Under the pieces are notes generated by a model, which did no database searches, was not told the origin of the DNA, and saw only the letters and a program-made list of their open reading frames with translations. Of a stretch of 64,000 bases of DNA, positions 36,283 to 45,802 are shown in pieces. This DNA is from Novipirellula galeiformis (GTDB lineage: Bacteria; Planctomycetota; Planctomycetia; Pirellulales; Pirellulaceae): the NCBI RefSeq assembly GCF_007860095.1, contig NZ_SJPT01000004.1, positions 770,373 to 834,372 of the forward strand, given 5' to 3'. The position numbers and the translations under genes were made by a program. The stretch's first letter is position 1. Every line of letters begins with the position of its first letter.

Positions 36283-36296
36283 GAACCATTCCTGTT

Positions 36297-36400
36297 AACG
36301 AGAGCAATTTGGAAAATGACGTGGGATTCAAACGTGGGATTCAGGTCGTAGCTGGGTTCGCGCAGAACGCGGTCCATCGTGAACGCGACGGTCGCTATAT
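36297..36400. repeat. Intergenic repeat family 3, copy 1
   Basis: 'tttggaaaatgacgtggg', then 'gtagctgggttcgcgcag' and 'aacgcggtcc'. Related copies are at 44547-44636 and, partial, 48951-48990. Inside is a hairpin of the type gcgttcgc...agaacgc. Function unknown. It lies upstream of the rhomboid gene; nothing else is supported in 36401-36538. Confidence 0.6.
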
Positions 36401-36538
36401 CGAAATTAAAATAGCGATCCAAGGGTAGCGATGGGCGAAACAAACCGTTGATATCCTAAGCTGATGGCATCGTAGCAATGCGAGGGTGGCCCCGTCGATA
36501 TCGCTCGGGAGCCCGCTCGGGATTGAATTTTCGTAAAA

Positions 36539-37723
36539 TTACCGGATCCAGCCGCCTCCAAGGACTCGGGTTTTGTCAAAAACGACGGCCGCTTGGCCTG
36601 GAGCAATTGCTAGCTGAGGCTCGTCAAATTTGACTTCGAATTGATCCGGTTGGTCTGGATTGACGTGCACGCGAGCCGGCAGCGGGGATCCGTTGTAGCG
36701 GATTTGCACTCCCACTTGCTCCGGAAGCGTGCTCGGATCGACCAACCAATTCGCCTCGTTGGCGACCAAACCGTCTCGCGCCAGTGCATCTTGATGTCCA
36801 ATCACGACGCGATTGGTCTCCGTTTCAATGCGGACGACAAAGTGAGGGGTGCCCATGGCCACGCCCAATCCTTTGCGTTGACCGATCGTGAAGGCCTCGT
36901 AGCCCGCATGCTTTCCGACCACTTTCCCCTCGGTCGTGACGATCTCTCCCGCCGTGGCACCGACCATTTCAGGGCGTCGAGCTTTAACAAAATCGCTGTG
37001 ATGACCTTGGGTCACGAAGCAAATTTCTTGGCTGTCACGCTTGCCTGCGACCCCCAGACCAAGCTCCGTTGCCATTTCCCGAATCCGAGGTTTTTCAAAC
37101 CCACCCACCGGAAGTAGCATGCGGTTGAGACGTTCGGCGCCGATGCCAAACAGCGCGTAGGATTGATCTTTGTTGGAATCGAGCCCCCGGTGCAGTTCGG
37201 ATTGGGAGCCGTTTTGGATCATGCGGGCGTAATGGCCGGTCGCCACAAAATCAGCGTCGACACCGTCGGCATAGTCGAACAGGCGACCAAATTTGATCCA
37301 ATTATTGCATTTCACACACGGATTGGGGGTTCGTCCGTTGAGATAGTCGTCCACGAAGTAGTCGACGATGCGGCGAAAATCTTCTTGCAGATCGAGCGCA
37401 TAGAAGGGAATGCCCATTTTAGACGCGACGCGGCGGGCGTCGGCGGCATCCGACGCGGTACAGCAGCCTTGTTTGTGGTCGGCGCGGGTTTGGTGGAGAC
37501 CGCCGAGGACCGGTAACGTGCCGCCTGTGCCGCCCTGGGCTGTGCCGTTCTGGGGCATGTCGCCCGTCGGGGACGCATCGCCCGGCTCGCTGCTGCAAAC
37601 ACGACTCGATTCTTCCCCGTGCCTCATAAAGACACCGATACACTCGTGCCCCGCCTCGAGCAATAAATGTGCAGCGACGCTCGAATCGACGCCGCCACTC
37701 ATCGCGAGAACCACGCGTGCCAT
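36539..37723 (-). CDS. mnmA: tRNA-specific 2-thiouridylase MnmA
   Basis: 394 residues. PP-loop 'VVLAMSGGVDSSVAAHLLLE', first catalytic Cys in 'NGRTPNPCVKCNNWIKFG', second in 'DSQEICFVTQG', and 'GQRKGLGVAMGTPHFVV' are all present. It adds the 2-thio group to U34 of tRNAs for Lys, Glu and Gln using ATP. Compared with usual members there is an insertion of about 40 residues, rich in Gly, Thr and Ser, after 'CIGVFMRHGEE', before 'GCCTASDAADARRVA'. It is divergent from prfB. Confidence 0.95.
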   Translation of the reverse strand: MARVVLAMSGGVDSSVAAHLLLEAGHECIGVFMRHGEESSRVCSSEPGDASPTGDMPQNGTAQGGTGGTLPVLGGLHQTRADHKQGCCTASDAADARRVASKMGIPFYALDLQEDFRRIVDYFVDDYLNGRTPNPCVKCNNWIKFGRLFDYADGVDADFVATGHYARMIQNGSQSELHRGLDSNKDQSYALFGIGAERLNRMLLPVGGFEKPRIREMATELGLGVAGKRDSQEICFVTQGHHSDFVKARRPEMVGATAGEIVTTEGKVVGKHAGYEAFTIGQRKGLGVAMGTPHFVVRIETETNRVVIGHQDALARDGLVANEANWLVDPSTLPEQVGVQIRYNGSPLPARVHVNPDQPDQFEVKFDEPQLAIAPGQAAVVFDKTRVLGGGWIR

Positions 37724-37809
37724 ATCTCTTTTTCCTTGAACTCGATATTATTTTATCTGTACTGTCATCAATTTCAGCCCTTTTATTCTTTCCGGAGCTC
37801 ACCCCACGA

Positions 37810-38920
37810 ATGGACGCCGAATTCGTTCAACGCAGCAAAAGGATCCGCGAACGCCTGCTCCAACTCGGAGACTCTCTTTGACTACGCTGCCAAACGTAGC
37901 GAAATCGAGTCAATCGAAGCGCGGATGGGCCAGCCCGGATTTTGGGACGACAACGATGCGGCCCAAGAGGTTGTTTTGCAACTGAAGGGACTGAAAGCTA
38001 TTGTCGGTCCTATGGGGAAATTGTCTACCGCCGTCGAGGACCTTGACGCATTATTCGAGATGGCCGACGAGGACGAATCGATCGCCGAGGAGGTGGCCGT
38101 GGAGGTCGCTCGGCTCGAAGAAGTGCTGGACAATCTCGAGCTCAAGGCCCTTCTCAATGGCCCCAACGACTCGGCCGGTGCGATCATCACGATCAATGCA
38201 CGCGACGGAGGAACCGATGCCAATGATTGGGCTGACATGCTGTTGCGAATGTATTCGGCTTGGGCGGTCGGCGAAGATTACTCGATCCAACTGCTCGATC
38301 GCCAAGAGAACGAGGAAGCAGGCATCAACCATGCATCGATCGCGGTGCGAGGCCCGATGGCGTACGGCTATCTCAAAGGCGAAGAAGGGGTTCACCGACT
38401 CGTGCGGATCAGCCCGTTCAATAGCGAAGGCAAGCGTCAAACGAGTTTCGCCGCCGTCAGTGTGACGCCCGAAATCGATGACTCGATCGACATCGACATC
38501 GAGGAAAAGGACGTTCGCATCGATACCTACCGGGCGGGGGGAGCAGGAGGGCAGCACGTCAATAAAACTGACAGTGCGATTCGCTTGACCCACGTTCCCA
38601 CCAATACGGTCGTGCAGTGCCAAAACGAGCGGAGCCAGCATCAAAACAAGGCCACCGCTTGGAAAATGCTGCGAGCGAAGATGGCCCGGATCGAAGAAGA
38701 ACGACGGGAAGCCGACGATGCGACCAAGTACGCCACGCAAGCTCGTACCGGTTTTGGTAGCCAAATTCGCAACTACTTCCTGCATCCCGATCAACGCGTC
38801 AAGGATGCTAGAACGGGACATTACGTTGGTAGTTTTAATTCCATGATGAACGGCAGTGAATTGCAAGGGTTTCTCGACGCGTTTTTGCGTCTGAAAGCCG
38901 GCAAGCAAGAGAAAGGTTAA
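37810..38920 (+). CDS. prfB: Peptide chain release factor 2 with programmed +1 frameshift
   Basis: The ATG at 37810 starts 'MDAEFVQRSKRIRERLLQLG', which meets TGA at 37879-37881. Translation continues in the +1 frame as 'DYAAKRSEIESIEARMGQPG'. The combined product is about 369 residues, normal for RF2. The stop-codon recognition tripeptide SPF is in 'LVRISPFNSEGKRQTSF' and the peptidyl-hydrolysis GGQ motif in 'RAGGAGGQHVNKTDSAIRLT'. RF2 releases peptides at UGA and UAA. The HIT-protein gene follows after four bases, so the two are likely co-transcribed. Confidence 0.95.
37867..37882 (+). promoter_or_regulatory. prfB autoregulatory frameshift site
   Basis: 'cggagactctttgac': slippery CTT at 37876, in-frame TGA at 37879, following C, and a Shine-Dalgarno-like GGAG five bases before the CTT. 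When RF2 is scarce the ribosome pauses at UGA and shifts +1, restoring RF2 synthesis. Confidence 0.93.
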
Positions 38921-38924
38921 TGCA

Positions 38925-39263
38925 ATGCCATCGATTTTTACCAGGATCATTGATCGCGAAGTCCCAGCGGACATCGTTTTTGAAGACGACACCTGTTTGG
39001 CGTTCCGCGATATCGCACCGAAGGCGCCGACCCACATTCTGATCATCCCCAAAAAGGAGATCGAGTCCCTCGACGACCTTTCCGAAGAGGACGAGGATAT
39101 CGTCGGACGCTGTGTGGCGGTGGTGGCCAAAGTGGCGGCGGCCGAAGGGTTGTCCAACGGCTACCGCATGGTGGTCAATTGCGGCGAGGAGGGTGGCCAA
39201 GAGGTTCCTCATCTCCATTTTCACCTGCTCGGAGGACGCAAGTTGGATTGGCCGCCAGGCTAA
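38925..39263 (+). CDS. HIT-family nucleotide hydrolase (HinT-like)
   Basis: 112 residues. Start 'MPSIFTRIIDREVPADIVFE', middle 'APTHILIIPKKEIESLDDL', and the histidine triad 'VPHLHFHLLGGRKLDWPPG' at the end. These proteins hydrolyse nucleoside phosphoramidates or related nucleotides through the middle/last His. It follows prfB by four bases. Confidence 0.92.
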   Translation: MPSIFTRIIDREVPADIVFEDDTCLAFRDIAPKAPTHILIIPKKEIESLDDLSEEDEDIVGRCVAVVAKVAAAEGLSNGYRMVVNCGEEGGQEVPHLHFHLLGGRKLDWPPG

Positions 39264-39384
39264 TACGGACGCCCGATTAATTCAGCCGCCCGATCCCGAC
39301 CGCAGCGGGAACGATTGAAAAGGTAAAGTTGTAAACTGAAACGTTTAAAACTGAATGACGCGGCGATGCATCGCCGCGTCTCTT

Positions 39385-39502
39385 AGCAGGTAGGCAGGAG
39401 TCTTTCGCTAGATTAGCCGTTTTGGCGTTAGCCACGGTTCAAGCGGAGCTAACGCCCAAGCGGCTTATGGGATTTCACCCAATCATTCCTGCCTCCCTGC
39501 TT
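39385..39502. mobile_element. MITE-like element with nested REP palindrome, copy 2 (118 bp)
   Basis: Same ends as 12645-12775: 'agcaggtaggcaggagtc' and 'attcctgcctccctgctt'. The internal palindrome is shorter ('gcgttagccacggttcaagc' then 'ggagctaacgcc'). It fills the middle of the 39264-39662 gap, which otherwise shows no gene. Confidence 0.7.
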
Positions 39503-39662
39503 CGTTTGTTCTTCCCGCTTTTCCTTTTTCAATTCTTTCTGCCATCCTTGGATGGTTGCTGCTTTGCACGCAACAGCATCGGTAACCACCGATGCTGTTG
39601 AAACAATGCCAAGGCAAACCCTTTCGCAAGTTGAAAGTCGCAGGCTCCAAACAGGCCGCCGC

Positions 39663-41846
39663 TTACTTCAAATTCTCGAGCAAAAACGCCCACAGATCGG
39701 CATACTCGTCGATCCGCTTGCTGACCGGGGTGCCCGCACCGTGTCCGGCGCGCGTCTCAATCCGGATCAGCGTCGGGTTGTCACATCCTTGGGCGGCTTG
39801 CAATGCGGCCGCGAATTTGAAGCTGTGTCCCGGCACGACGCGGTCGTCGCGGTCGGCGGTCGAGATCAACGTCGCGGGATAACACGTCCCGGGTGCGAGG
39901 TTGTGCAGCGGTGAATAGGCGAGCAGGTTTTCAATCTGATCCGCTTCGTCGCTGCTGCCATATTCGGTGGCCCAGGCCCATCCAATCGTAAACTTGTGGT
40001 ATCGCAGCATGTCCATCACGCCGACGGCGGGCAAACAGGCTCCGAACAACTCCGGTCGCTGCGTCATCACGGCACCGACAAGCAAGCCTCCGTTGCTGCC
40101 GCCGCGGATCGCCAATCGGCTCGATTGCGTGTAGCCCTTGTCGATTAAATGTTCGGCGGCGGCAATGAAGTCATCGAACACGTTTTGTTTTTTCAATCGC
40201 ATGCCATCTTCATGCCATTGACGACCGTACTCACCTCCGCCGCGCAGGTTTGCAACCGCGTAGATGCCGCCATTTTCGATCCAAGCTGCATTGGCGGGTG
40301 AGAACGACGGAGTCAACGAAATGTTAAAGCCCCCATACGCGTACAACAGGGTGCGGTTGGAGCCATCCAATTGAGTGTCGCGGTGACGTGTGACGATCAC
40401 GGGGACCTGGGTTCCATCCTTGCTGGTCGCAAAGAGTTGTTCGGTGACATAGTCCTCGACGTTGATCGGCGTTTGAGGACGTTGCCACAACGAGATTTCC
40501 CCACTGCTTAGATCGACCCGATAAATCTCCGTCGGCGTGACGTAATTGGTGAAGTCAAAGAACGTTTCGGTGGCATCTTGTCGGCCCCCGAAACCATTGG
40601 CGCTGCCGACGCCGGGCAAGGGAAGGTCATTGATGAAGGTGCCTTGGATCGTGTGCCGCGTCACTCGACTACGAGCGTCCTGCAAGTAGCTCAGGTAAAA
40701 CGTTTCGCCAAACAAACTGGCCGATTCAAGGACGTTGTCGGACTCGGGGATCACCTCTTTCCATCGATCGCGATCGGCGTTGCCGGCCTCGATTGCAATT
40801 AAACGACGTTTCGGTGCGTCATTGTCGGTCACAAAATAATGGGTCGTACCGACCGACGCGATCCACTCGTATTCGGCATCAAAACCGCTGATCAACGGTT
40901 CAACTTGGGCTTCAGGATCCGTCAAATCTTTGATGAAAATTTGTGACTTGGGCTCGCTGCCCTTCCAGTTGTGGATGATGAGGTAACGTCCGTCATCGGT
41001 GACCGACGGTGAGAATCCCCACTTCGGTTCGTCGGGTCGCTCGAGGACGAGTTGATCTTTGGATTGATCGTCGCCTAAGCGATGGAAGAACAAACGTTGG
41101 TTTTCGTTGGTGCCGGTTAATTCTTGGCCTTCGACCGGAGCGGTATAGCGAGCGTAGAAGAAACCGCTGGCGTCGGGCATCCATGCGATGCCACTAAATT
41201 TGCTCCAACGAATGACATCCTCTCGATCTTGGCCGGTGGCGACGTCACGCACTTTCCAAGTTCGCCAATCGCTGCCACCATCGGCCAATGAATAGGCGAT
41301 CAGCTTTCCATCCTTGGTGGTCGCGGTCGAAGCGAGCGCGACGGTGCCATCTTCGCTGAGCGTGTTGGGATCGATTAGCACTTGCCGCTCGGCGTCGAGC
41401 GAGTCGGCTTTGTAGAGGATGCTTTGGTTCTGTAGCCCGTTGTTGTGAGTGTAGATGTAACGATCGCCCTTGCGGCTGGGCAGGCCGAACCGTTCGTAGT
41501 TCCACAATTTTTCCAGTCGCGCACGCATCGCCTCTCGTTCGGGTAACGATTGCAGATAGGCCTGGGTGACTTTGTTTTCCGCGGCAACCCATTCAGCGGT
41601 TTCCTCGCTTTCGGTGTCCTCGAGCCAACGATAGGGATCGGCGACGCGGTGACCATGGTAGTCGTCGGTAACGTCGACCGTTTTGCTATCAGGGTATTGC
41701 AGGGGACGCGGAGATGAAGTGAGCGTGTTTGATTCTTGAGCCAAGGTGACGCCTGAGAGGAAGATGGAACTTAGGATCGTGAAAGTGAACATTGATGCTG
41801 CCCGCGTTGACGCCGGAAACATCGGTTGTGTGAAAAGGTGTAACAT
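39663..41846 (-). CDS. Exported prolyl oligopeptidase (S9A)
   Basis: About 727 residues from the ATG at 41844-41846; other in-frame ATGs at 41822 and 41792 also precede the signal peptide (MFTFTILSSIFLSGVTLAQ), and the frame is open upstream to 42020, overlapping comEC. An N-terminal beta-propeller ('DYHGHRVADPYRWLEDTES', 'WSKFSGIAWMPDASGFFYAR') is followed by an alpha/beta hydrolase domain. The catalytic Ser is in 'AIRGGSNGGLLVGA', Asp in 'STADRDDRVVPGHS' and His in 'ETRAGHGAGTP'. It cleaves short peptides after proline in the periplasm. The start codon is uncertain. Confidence 0.9.
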   Translation of the reverse strand: MLHLFTQPMFPASTRAASMFTFTILSSIFLSGVTLAQESNTLTSSPRPLQYPDSKTVDVTDDYHGHRVADPYRWLEDTESEETAEWVAAENKVTQAYLQSLPEREAMRARLEKLWNYERFGLPSRKGDRYIYTHNNGLQNQSILYKADSLDAERQVLIDPNTLSEDGTVALASTATTKDGKLIAYSLADGGSDWRTWKVRDVATGQDREDVIRWSKFSGIAWMPDASGFFYARYTAPVEGQELTGTNENQRLFFHRLGDDQSKDQLVLERPDEPKWGFSPSVTDDGRYLIIHNWKGSEPKSQIFIKDLTDPEAQVEPLISGFDAEYEWIASVGTTHYFVTDNDAPKRRLIAIEAGNADRDRWKEVIPESDNVLESASLFGETFYLSYLQDARSRVTRHTIQGTFINDLPLPGVGSANGFGGRQDATETFFDFTNYVTPTEIYRVDLSSGEISLWQRPQTPINVEDYVTEQLFATSKDGTQVPVIVTRHRDTQLDGSNRTLLYAYGGFNISLTPSFSPANAAWIENGGIYAVANLRGGGEYGRQWHEDGMRLKKQNVFDDFIAAAEHLIDKGYTQSSRLAIRGGSNGGLLVGAVMTQRPELFGACLPAVGVMDMLRYHKFTIGWAWATEYGSSDEADQIENLLAYSPLHNLAPGTCYPATLISTADRDDRVVPGHSFKFAAALQAAQGCDNPTLIRIETRAGHGAGTPVSKRIDEYADLWAFLLENLK

Positions 41847-41995
41847 TGCAGTGAAGGGCTTGTGGCTAAGGAAGGGAATGTGCAATGAGTGACCCCCGCT
41901 GGCAACTGAGTTCAGCCCGAGGGGGCGAGGGTTGATCAGGGGGTGCTGGAGTATCGTACTCGATTTTTCAGTGGGAATGAAAAGGGGGGCGTCCA

Positions 41996-44530
41996 TTGGC
42001 TGCGGTATCCGTTGCGGCACCTGATCGCGAGGCGGGTTGGCACTTCGCCACCTTTTGGCCTCGCCACCCTCTGTTACTGCTGGCGATCGCCGCTGCGGTT
42101 GGCATCGTGATCGACGCTTGGATCACACAGCCCTTTCAAAGTCGAGTCGCGTTTTGGGGGGCGGTCGCACTGGTTTCCTGCGTTTTGTTCGTGTTGGGGG
42201 CTGCCGCACGAAAGCGATTCGCAGTCGTTTTGGCTGTCATGTCGTTGGCGGGGCTGTGGCATGGCTACAACGACTCTCGCTATCAAACAGCATCGATTCT
42301 GAACGAGTTAGCAGCGTATCCGGAGCCCGCGATCGTCGAGGGGACCGTGGATCGGCCGGTGGTGCTTCGCCGCAATCCGTTGGCCGATTCCGTGCGGGGG
42401 CGAGATCAATCGCCGTGGCAATCGGTGCTTGAATTACAGCTTCATCGTGTTCGCATGGGGCAACGTTTTCACGCCTGTGATGGACGCGTGATGGTCGTCG
42501 GTGGCGGGCGGTTGGATCACTTTCGTCCGGGGGACACGGTTCGGGTTCATGGCGAATTAGCTCCGATCATGGCACCGAATAACCCAGGTGAAAACGATTT
42601 GCGTCCGGTGTATCGGCGTCGTGGGATTCACGCCCGAATGGATGTCGATCGAGAGAACCAGATTCAATTGCGTGAGCAATCATTCGTTCTCGGTCGTGTG
42701 GTCGCAGGCATGGCCACGCGTAGTCGCGAACTGCTTTTGCGGCACACCGGTGCATCGGCGGGGCCGTTGGCGGTGGCGTTGGTGATCGGGCAACGCGACT
42801 TCGTCGATCCCGAGACACGCGACTTGTTGCTTGTCACCGGCACGGCGCATTTGTTGAGTGTCAGTGGCTTGCATCTTGCGATCGTGATCATTTTAGCCAG
42901 CGGCATTGCGATCCTGTTGCGATTCCCGCTGGGAGCAAAAATCGTCTGGGTTTTGGCGATTTGTTGTTTGTATACCGCGATCACCGGAGGTCGCCCGCCG
43001 GTGATGCGTGCGGCGGTATTGGTGGCAATGGTGATGTTTTCACTGTGGTTCAAGCGACCGGCGCAACCGATCAATACTTTGTCGTTGGCCGCACTAATCT
43101 TGCTCGCGATCAATCCCGAGAATCTGTTTCACGTTGGCGTTCAGCTCTCATTCTTAGCCGTGGCAACTTTGTTTTTGTGTCAGGGCCGCGCGGTCACTCA
43201 TTCGCATGCGGCGGGTTTGGCGATCGAAAATGAACAACGAATCGACGCCTTGATCGAATCCTCTCAATCGGCCACGGTTCGCTATGCGCGGATCGGATGG
43301 ATGTGGCTCGGACGCATGGTGTGGTTCAGCGGCTGTGTGACCGCGATCAGCATTCCGTTGGTGTGGCACCAATTTCATATGGTTTCATTGATCAGTGTGG
43401 CGACCAATGTGATCTTGAGTCCGTTTTTGTTTTTCTCGTTGGCGTCGGGCGTTGCCACGGTCGTGGTGGGATGGGCGTTGGAATCGTTGGCCGCGATCCC
43501 TGGTTTTCTATGCGGGTTTGGACTGCAGCGAATGCGAGAGATTATCGGCATTGCGGCGGAGATTCCGTATGGCCATTTCTGGCTCCCCTCGCCCCCCGCG
43601 GCTTGGGTGTTTGTGTTCTATTTGGTGATGGTGCTCTCACTGTGTTGGCCGCAGAGTCGAGCGAGTTCTCATTTTCGTTACGGCTGGATTGCGTTTTGGA
43701 TGGGGGCCGCTTGGATCATGGCCACCACCCATTCGCCGCTCGAAAGTGGATCGTTTGAAGCGACCTTCGTCGACGTCGGGCATGGCACGAGCGTGGTTTT
43801 ACGAGACGATCGTGGACGCGTTTTTCTCTACGATTGCGGTCGCTTGGCAAACGAGATGGGCAGTAGTCGTGATATCGATGCGACGCTTTGGTCGCTCGGA
43901 GTGACCCGTTTAGACGCGATCTTTCTCTCTCATGCCGATTCGGATCACTACAATGCCATCCCGGGGGTGTTGCGGCGTTTCCAAGTCGATCGCATCATCA
44001 CGCCCCCTGGGATGCTCGGCAAACAAGAACTGGGATTGAGAGCCACGCGTGAGGCAATTGAGTCCGCCAACGTGCCCGTGATTGAAGTCCATGATGCGGT
44101 GCTCGTGCCCGAGTTGCCGCCAGAATTTTCGTTGTTACATCCGCCGAAACGAAGGGTTGCCGGCAATGACAATGCGAACAGTTTAGTGTTGCAAGTCGAT
44201 GTGGGGGGACGGGCGTTGTTGTTGCCCGGCGATCTTGAACCGCCAGGAACCGAAGTGTTGATTAACAAGCGGCGGCCACCGCTAGGCAGTGTTTTGATGG
44301 CGCCGCATCACGGCAGTTTGACGATGGATGCAGAGTCGATTTTGCAATGGTCACGCCCGGCCGAGGTGATCGTCAGCGGCGGCAAACGCTCGAGAAAGCC
44401 AGCGGTTCGCGCGATGTTAAACACCACCGGGGCTGGGGTCTACGTGACGGCGGAAGTAGGCGCCGTGCGGGTTCGCATCGGCCGGGATGGCGAGGTCGAA
44501 GTGCGATCATGGAAACGATCGCCGTGGTAA
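41996..44530 (+). CDS. comEC: ComEC/Rec2-type DNA uptake channel
   Basis: 844 residues from a TTG at 41996 with a strong AAAAGGGG upstream. Three parts: N-terminal DUF4131 region with membrane helices (LLLAIAAAVGIVIDAW), the competence domain with many helices ('LLVTGTAHLLSVSGLHLAIV', 'GGRPPVMRAAVLVAMVMFS'), and a C-terminal metallo-beta-lactamase domain ('ATFVDVGHGTSVVLRDD', 'AIFLSHADSDHYNAIPGVL', 'LLPGDLEPPG', 'MAPHHGSL'). ComEC carries single-stranded DNA across the inner membrane during natural transformation. No other com gene is next to it. Confidence 0.93.
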   Translation: MAAVSVAAPDREAGWHFATFWPRHPLLLLAIAAAVGIVIDAWITQPFQSRVAFWGAVALVSCVLFVLGAAARKRFAVVLAVMSLAGLWHGYNDSRYQTASILNELAAYPEPAIVEGTVDRPVVLRRNPLADSVRGRDQSPWQSVLELQLHRVRMGQRFHACDGRVMVVGGGRLDHFRPGDTVRVHGELAPIMAPNNPGENDLRPVYRRRGIHARMDVDRENQIQLREQSFVLGRVVAGMATRSRELLLRHTGASAGPLAVALVIGQRDFVDPETRDLLLVTGTAHLLSVSGLHLAIVIILASGIAILLRFPLGAKIVWVLAICCLYTAITGGRPPVMRAAVLVAMVMFSLWFKRPAQPINTLSLAALILLAINPENLFHVGVQLSFLAVATLFLCQGRAVTHSHAAGLAIENEQRIDALIESSQSATVRYARIGWMWLGRMVWFSGCVTAISIPLVWHQFHMVSLISVATNVILSPFLFFSLASGVATVVVGWALESLAAIPGFLCGFGLQRMREIIGIAAEIPYGHFWLPSPPAAWVFVFYLVMVLSLCWPQSRASSHFRYGWIAFWMGAAWIMATTHSPLESGSFEATFVDVGHGTSVVLRDDRGRVFLYDCGRLANEMGSSRDIDATLWSLGVTRLDAIFLSHADSDHYNAIPGVLRRFQVDRIITPPGMLGKQELGLRATREAIESANVPVIEVHDAVLVPELPPEFSLLHPPKRRVAGNDNANSLVLQVDVGGRALLLPGDLEPPGTEVLINKRRPPLGSVLMAPHHGSLTMDAESILQWSRPAEVIVSGGKRSRKPAVRAMLNTTGAGVYVTAEVGAVRVRIGRDGEVEVRSWKRSPW

Positions 44531-44546
44531 GGTGCCTTTCGGACTC

Positions 44547-44636
44547 GCTAGAACATTATGAAAAATGACATGGGATTCATAATGTAGCTGCGTTCGCAAG
44601 AACGCGGACCAACGCAAGGGCGACACGAGCTACATC
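44547..44636. repeat. Intergenic repeat family 3, copy 2
   Basis: 'gaaaaatgacatgggattca', 'gtagctgcgttcgcaagaac' and 'gcggacc' match the copy at 36297. The hairpin gcgttcgc-aa-gaacgc is intact. It lies between the convergent ends of comEC and the protease-like gene. Confidence 0.6.
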
Positions 44637-44648
44637 AAAACACCTGCC

Positions 44649-45704
44649 TTACTCCACACTGCCGCGGACTTCTTGTAGCATGCTGTTCAGCTCAGGCAGC
44701 ACTAACGACGAGGGCAAGGCGTAGCTGACCACGCGACCGGCTCGGGCAATGTTCAATCCGATCACGCGTCCAGAGGAATCGAGAACGGGACCGCCACATT
44801 GATCGGGATCCAACAGGGTGTCGTGTTGGAAGACGCGTTCGAAGCCGCTCAGTCGTGCGTTGCGTGGTCCATTGACGCGTGAGTCGTTTTCGGATTCTTG
44901 CAGCACCCCAAACTCGCGAATGCCCGCGTTCATTTCCATCGTGCTGCCGGCTCGGACGATCGTTAATTGAACACTCTCGCCCGGGAACATCCCACGTAGG
45001 GTGGTGATCACGTTGTCGCTGGTAAAGACTTCGCGTCCATTGATCGCGATGATTTGGTCCTCGGGTTCGATGCCTGCCTCGTCCGCACCACTGTCGGGCC
45101 AAACGCCTTGCACGCGTGCCCGCCCATTGCTGCTGTTGCCGAGGACGACGCCCAGTCGTCCTTTGTGATCGACGCGGCGTTCGAGCACGCCGAGGCTGCC
45201 AATGCCAATCGGACGTCCCGTGCGACCGGTGGTGATCAGAAAACTTCCCACAGGCGGTAGCTGCGGATAAAACTCGGCGGGTTTGACGTGAGTGTCCGCA
45301 TCGATTTTGAGTAAGGCGAGATCATTTGCCCGTCGCACCGCGGCCACACGCGCGGGCAACAACCGACCATCGTAAAGCCGGACTCGAATCGGGTCTCCCC
45401 CGCTCAGCTCACTACGCTTCGTCAGCACATATCCTTCGGCACCGACGATGGTCCCCAATGCCGCGGTTCGGCCGCCGCTGATCACTTGGACCACCGATTG
45501 CTCAACCGCAGAGAGGATTGGGCGAACCAGTTGCATCATCTCGCCGTTGTCGCGGCGGTGCGAAACCTTGACGCTGAAACCTTGGCGAAGCCACTCCGCG
45601 GTACGTGATTCTTGAGCGTGCAGCGTATCGGTAGCGACAAGCGTAGCAAGGAGGATGGCGAACAAGCCGGTAGCGGTTCGCCGGGCAGATGGAAAAGAGT
45701 TCAA
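44649..45704 (-). CDS. Trypsin-like pseudoprotease with inserted PDZ domain
   Basis: 351 residues, signal peptide at 1-30 (TGLFAILLATLVATDTLHAQ). The S1C fold is recognisable, but the catalytic His site reads 'GYVLTKRSELSG' (residues 92-102) where HtrA proteins have V-L-T-N-x-H. The serine site reads 'LDPDQCGGPVLDSSG', with Cys303 in place of Ser. Only the Asp site ('ANDLALLKID', Asp128) is kept. A PDZ domain (about 185-250, 'GVWPDSGADEAGIEPEDQII') lies inside the second barrel instead of after it. Likely a non-catalytic peptide-binding or regulatory partner; the intact homologue follows 98 bp upstream on the same strand. Confidence 0.82.
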   Translation of the reverse strand: MNSFPSARRTATGLFAILLATLVATDTLHAQESRTAEWLRQGFSVKVSHRRDNGEMMQLVRPILSAVEQSVVQVISGGRTAALGTIVGAEGYVLTKRSELSGGDPIRVRLYDGRLLPARVAAVRRANDLALLKIDADTHVKPAEFYPQLPPVGSFLITTGRTGRPIGIGSLGVLERRVDHKGRLGVVLGNSSNGRARVQGVWPDSGADEAGIEPEDQIIAINGREVFTSDNVITTLRGMFPGESVQLTIVRAGSTMEMNAGIREFGVLQESENDSRVNGPRNARLSGFERVFQHDTLLDPDQCGGPVLDSSGRVIGLNIARAGRVVSYALPSSLVLPELNSMLQEVRGSVE

Positions 45705-45802
45705 AACGTTGTCTCCAACAAGACGACACGGGAGGTGGAGTCGAAAAGCAGGCTGCTTGGAAATCGGGGTAAGTCGGAAGCCCGCTACGTCGAGCGAAAC
45801 CG

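Noticed and set aside
37667..37809. Upstream start for prfB in the +1 frame (417-codon reading)
   Set aside because: That reading ignores the programmed frameshift; the true N-terminus is in the other frame from 37810 and matches RF2.
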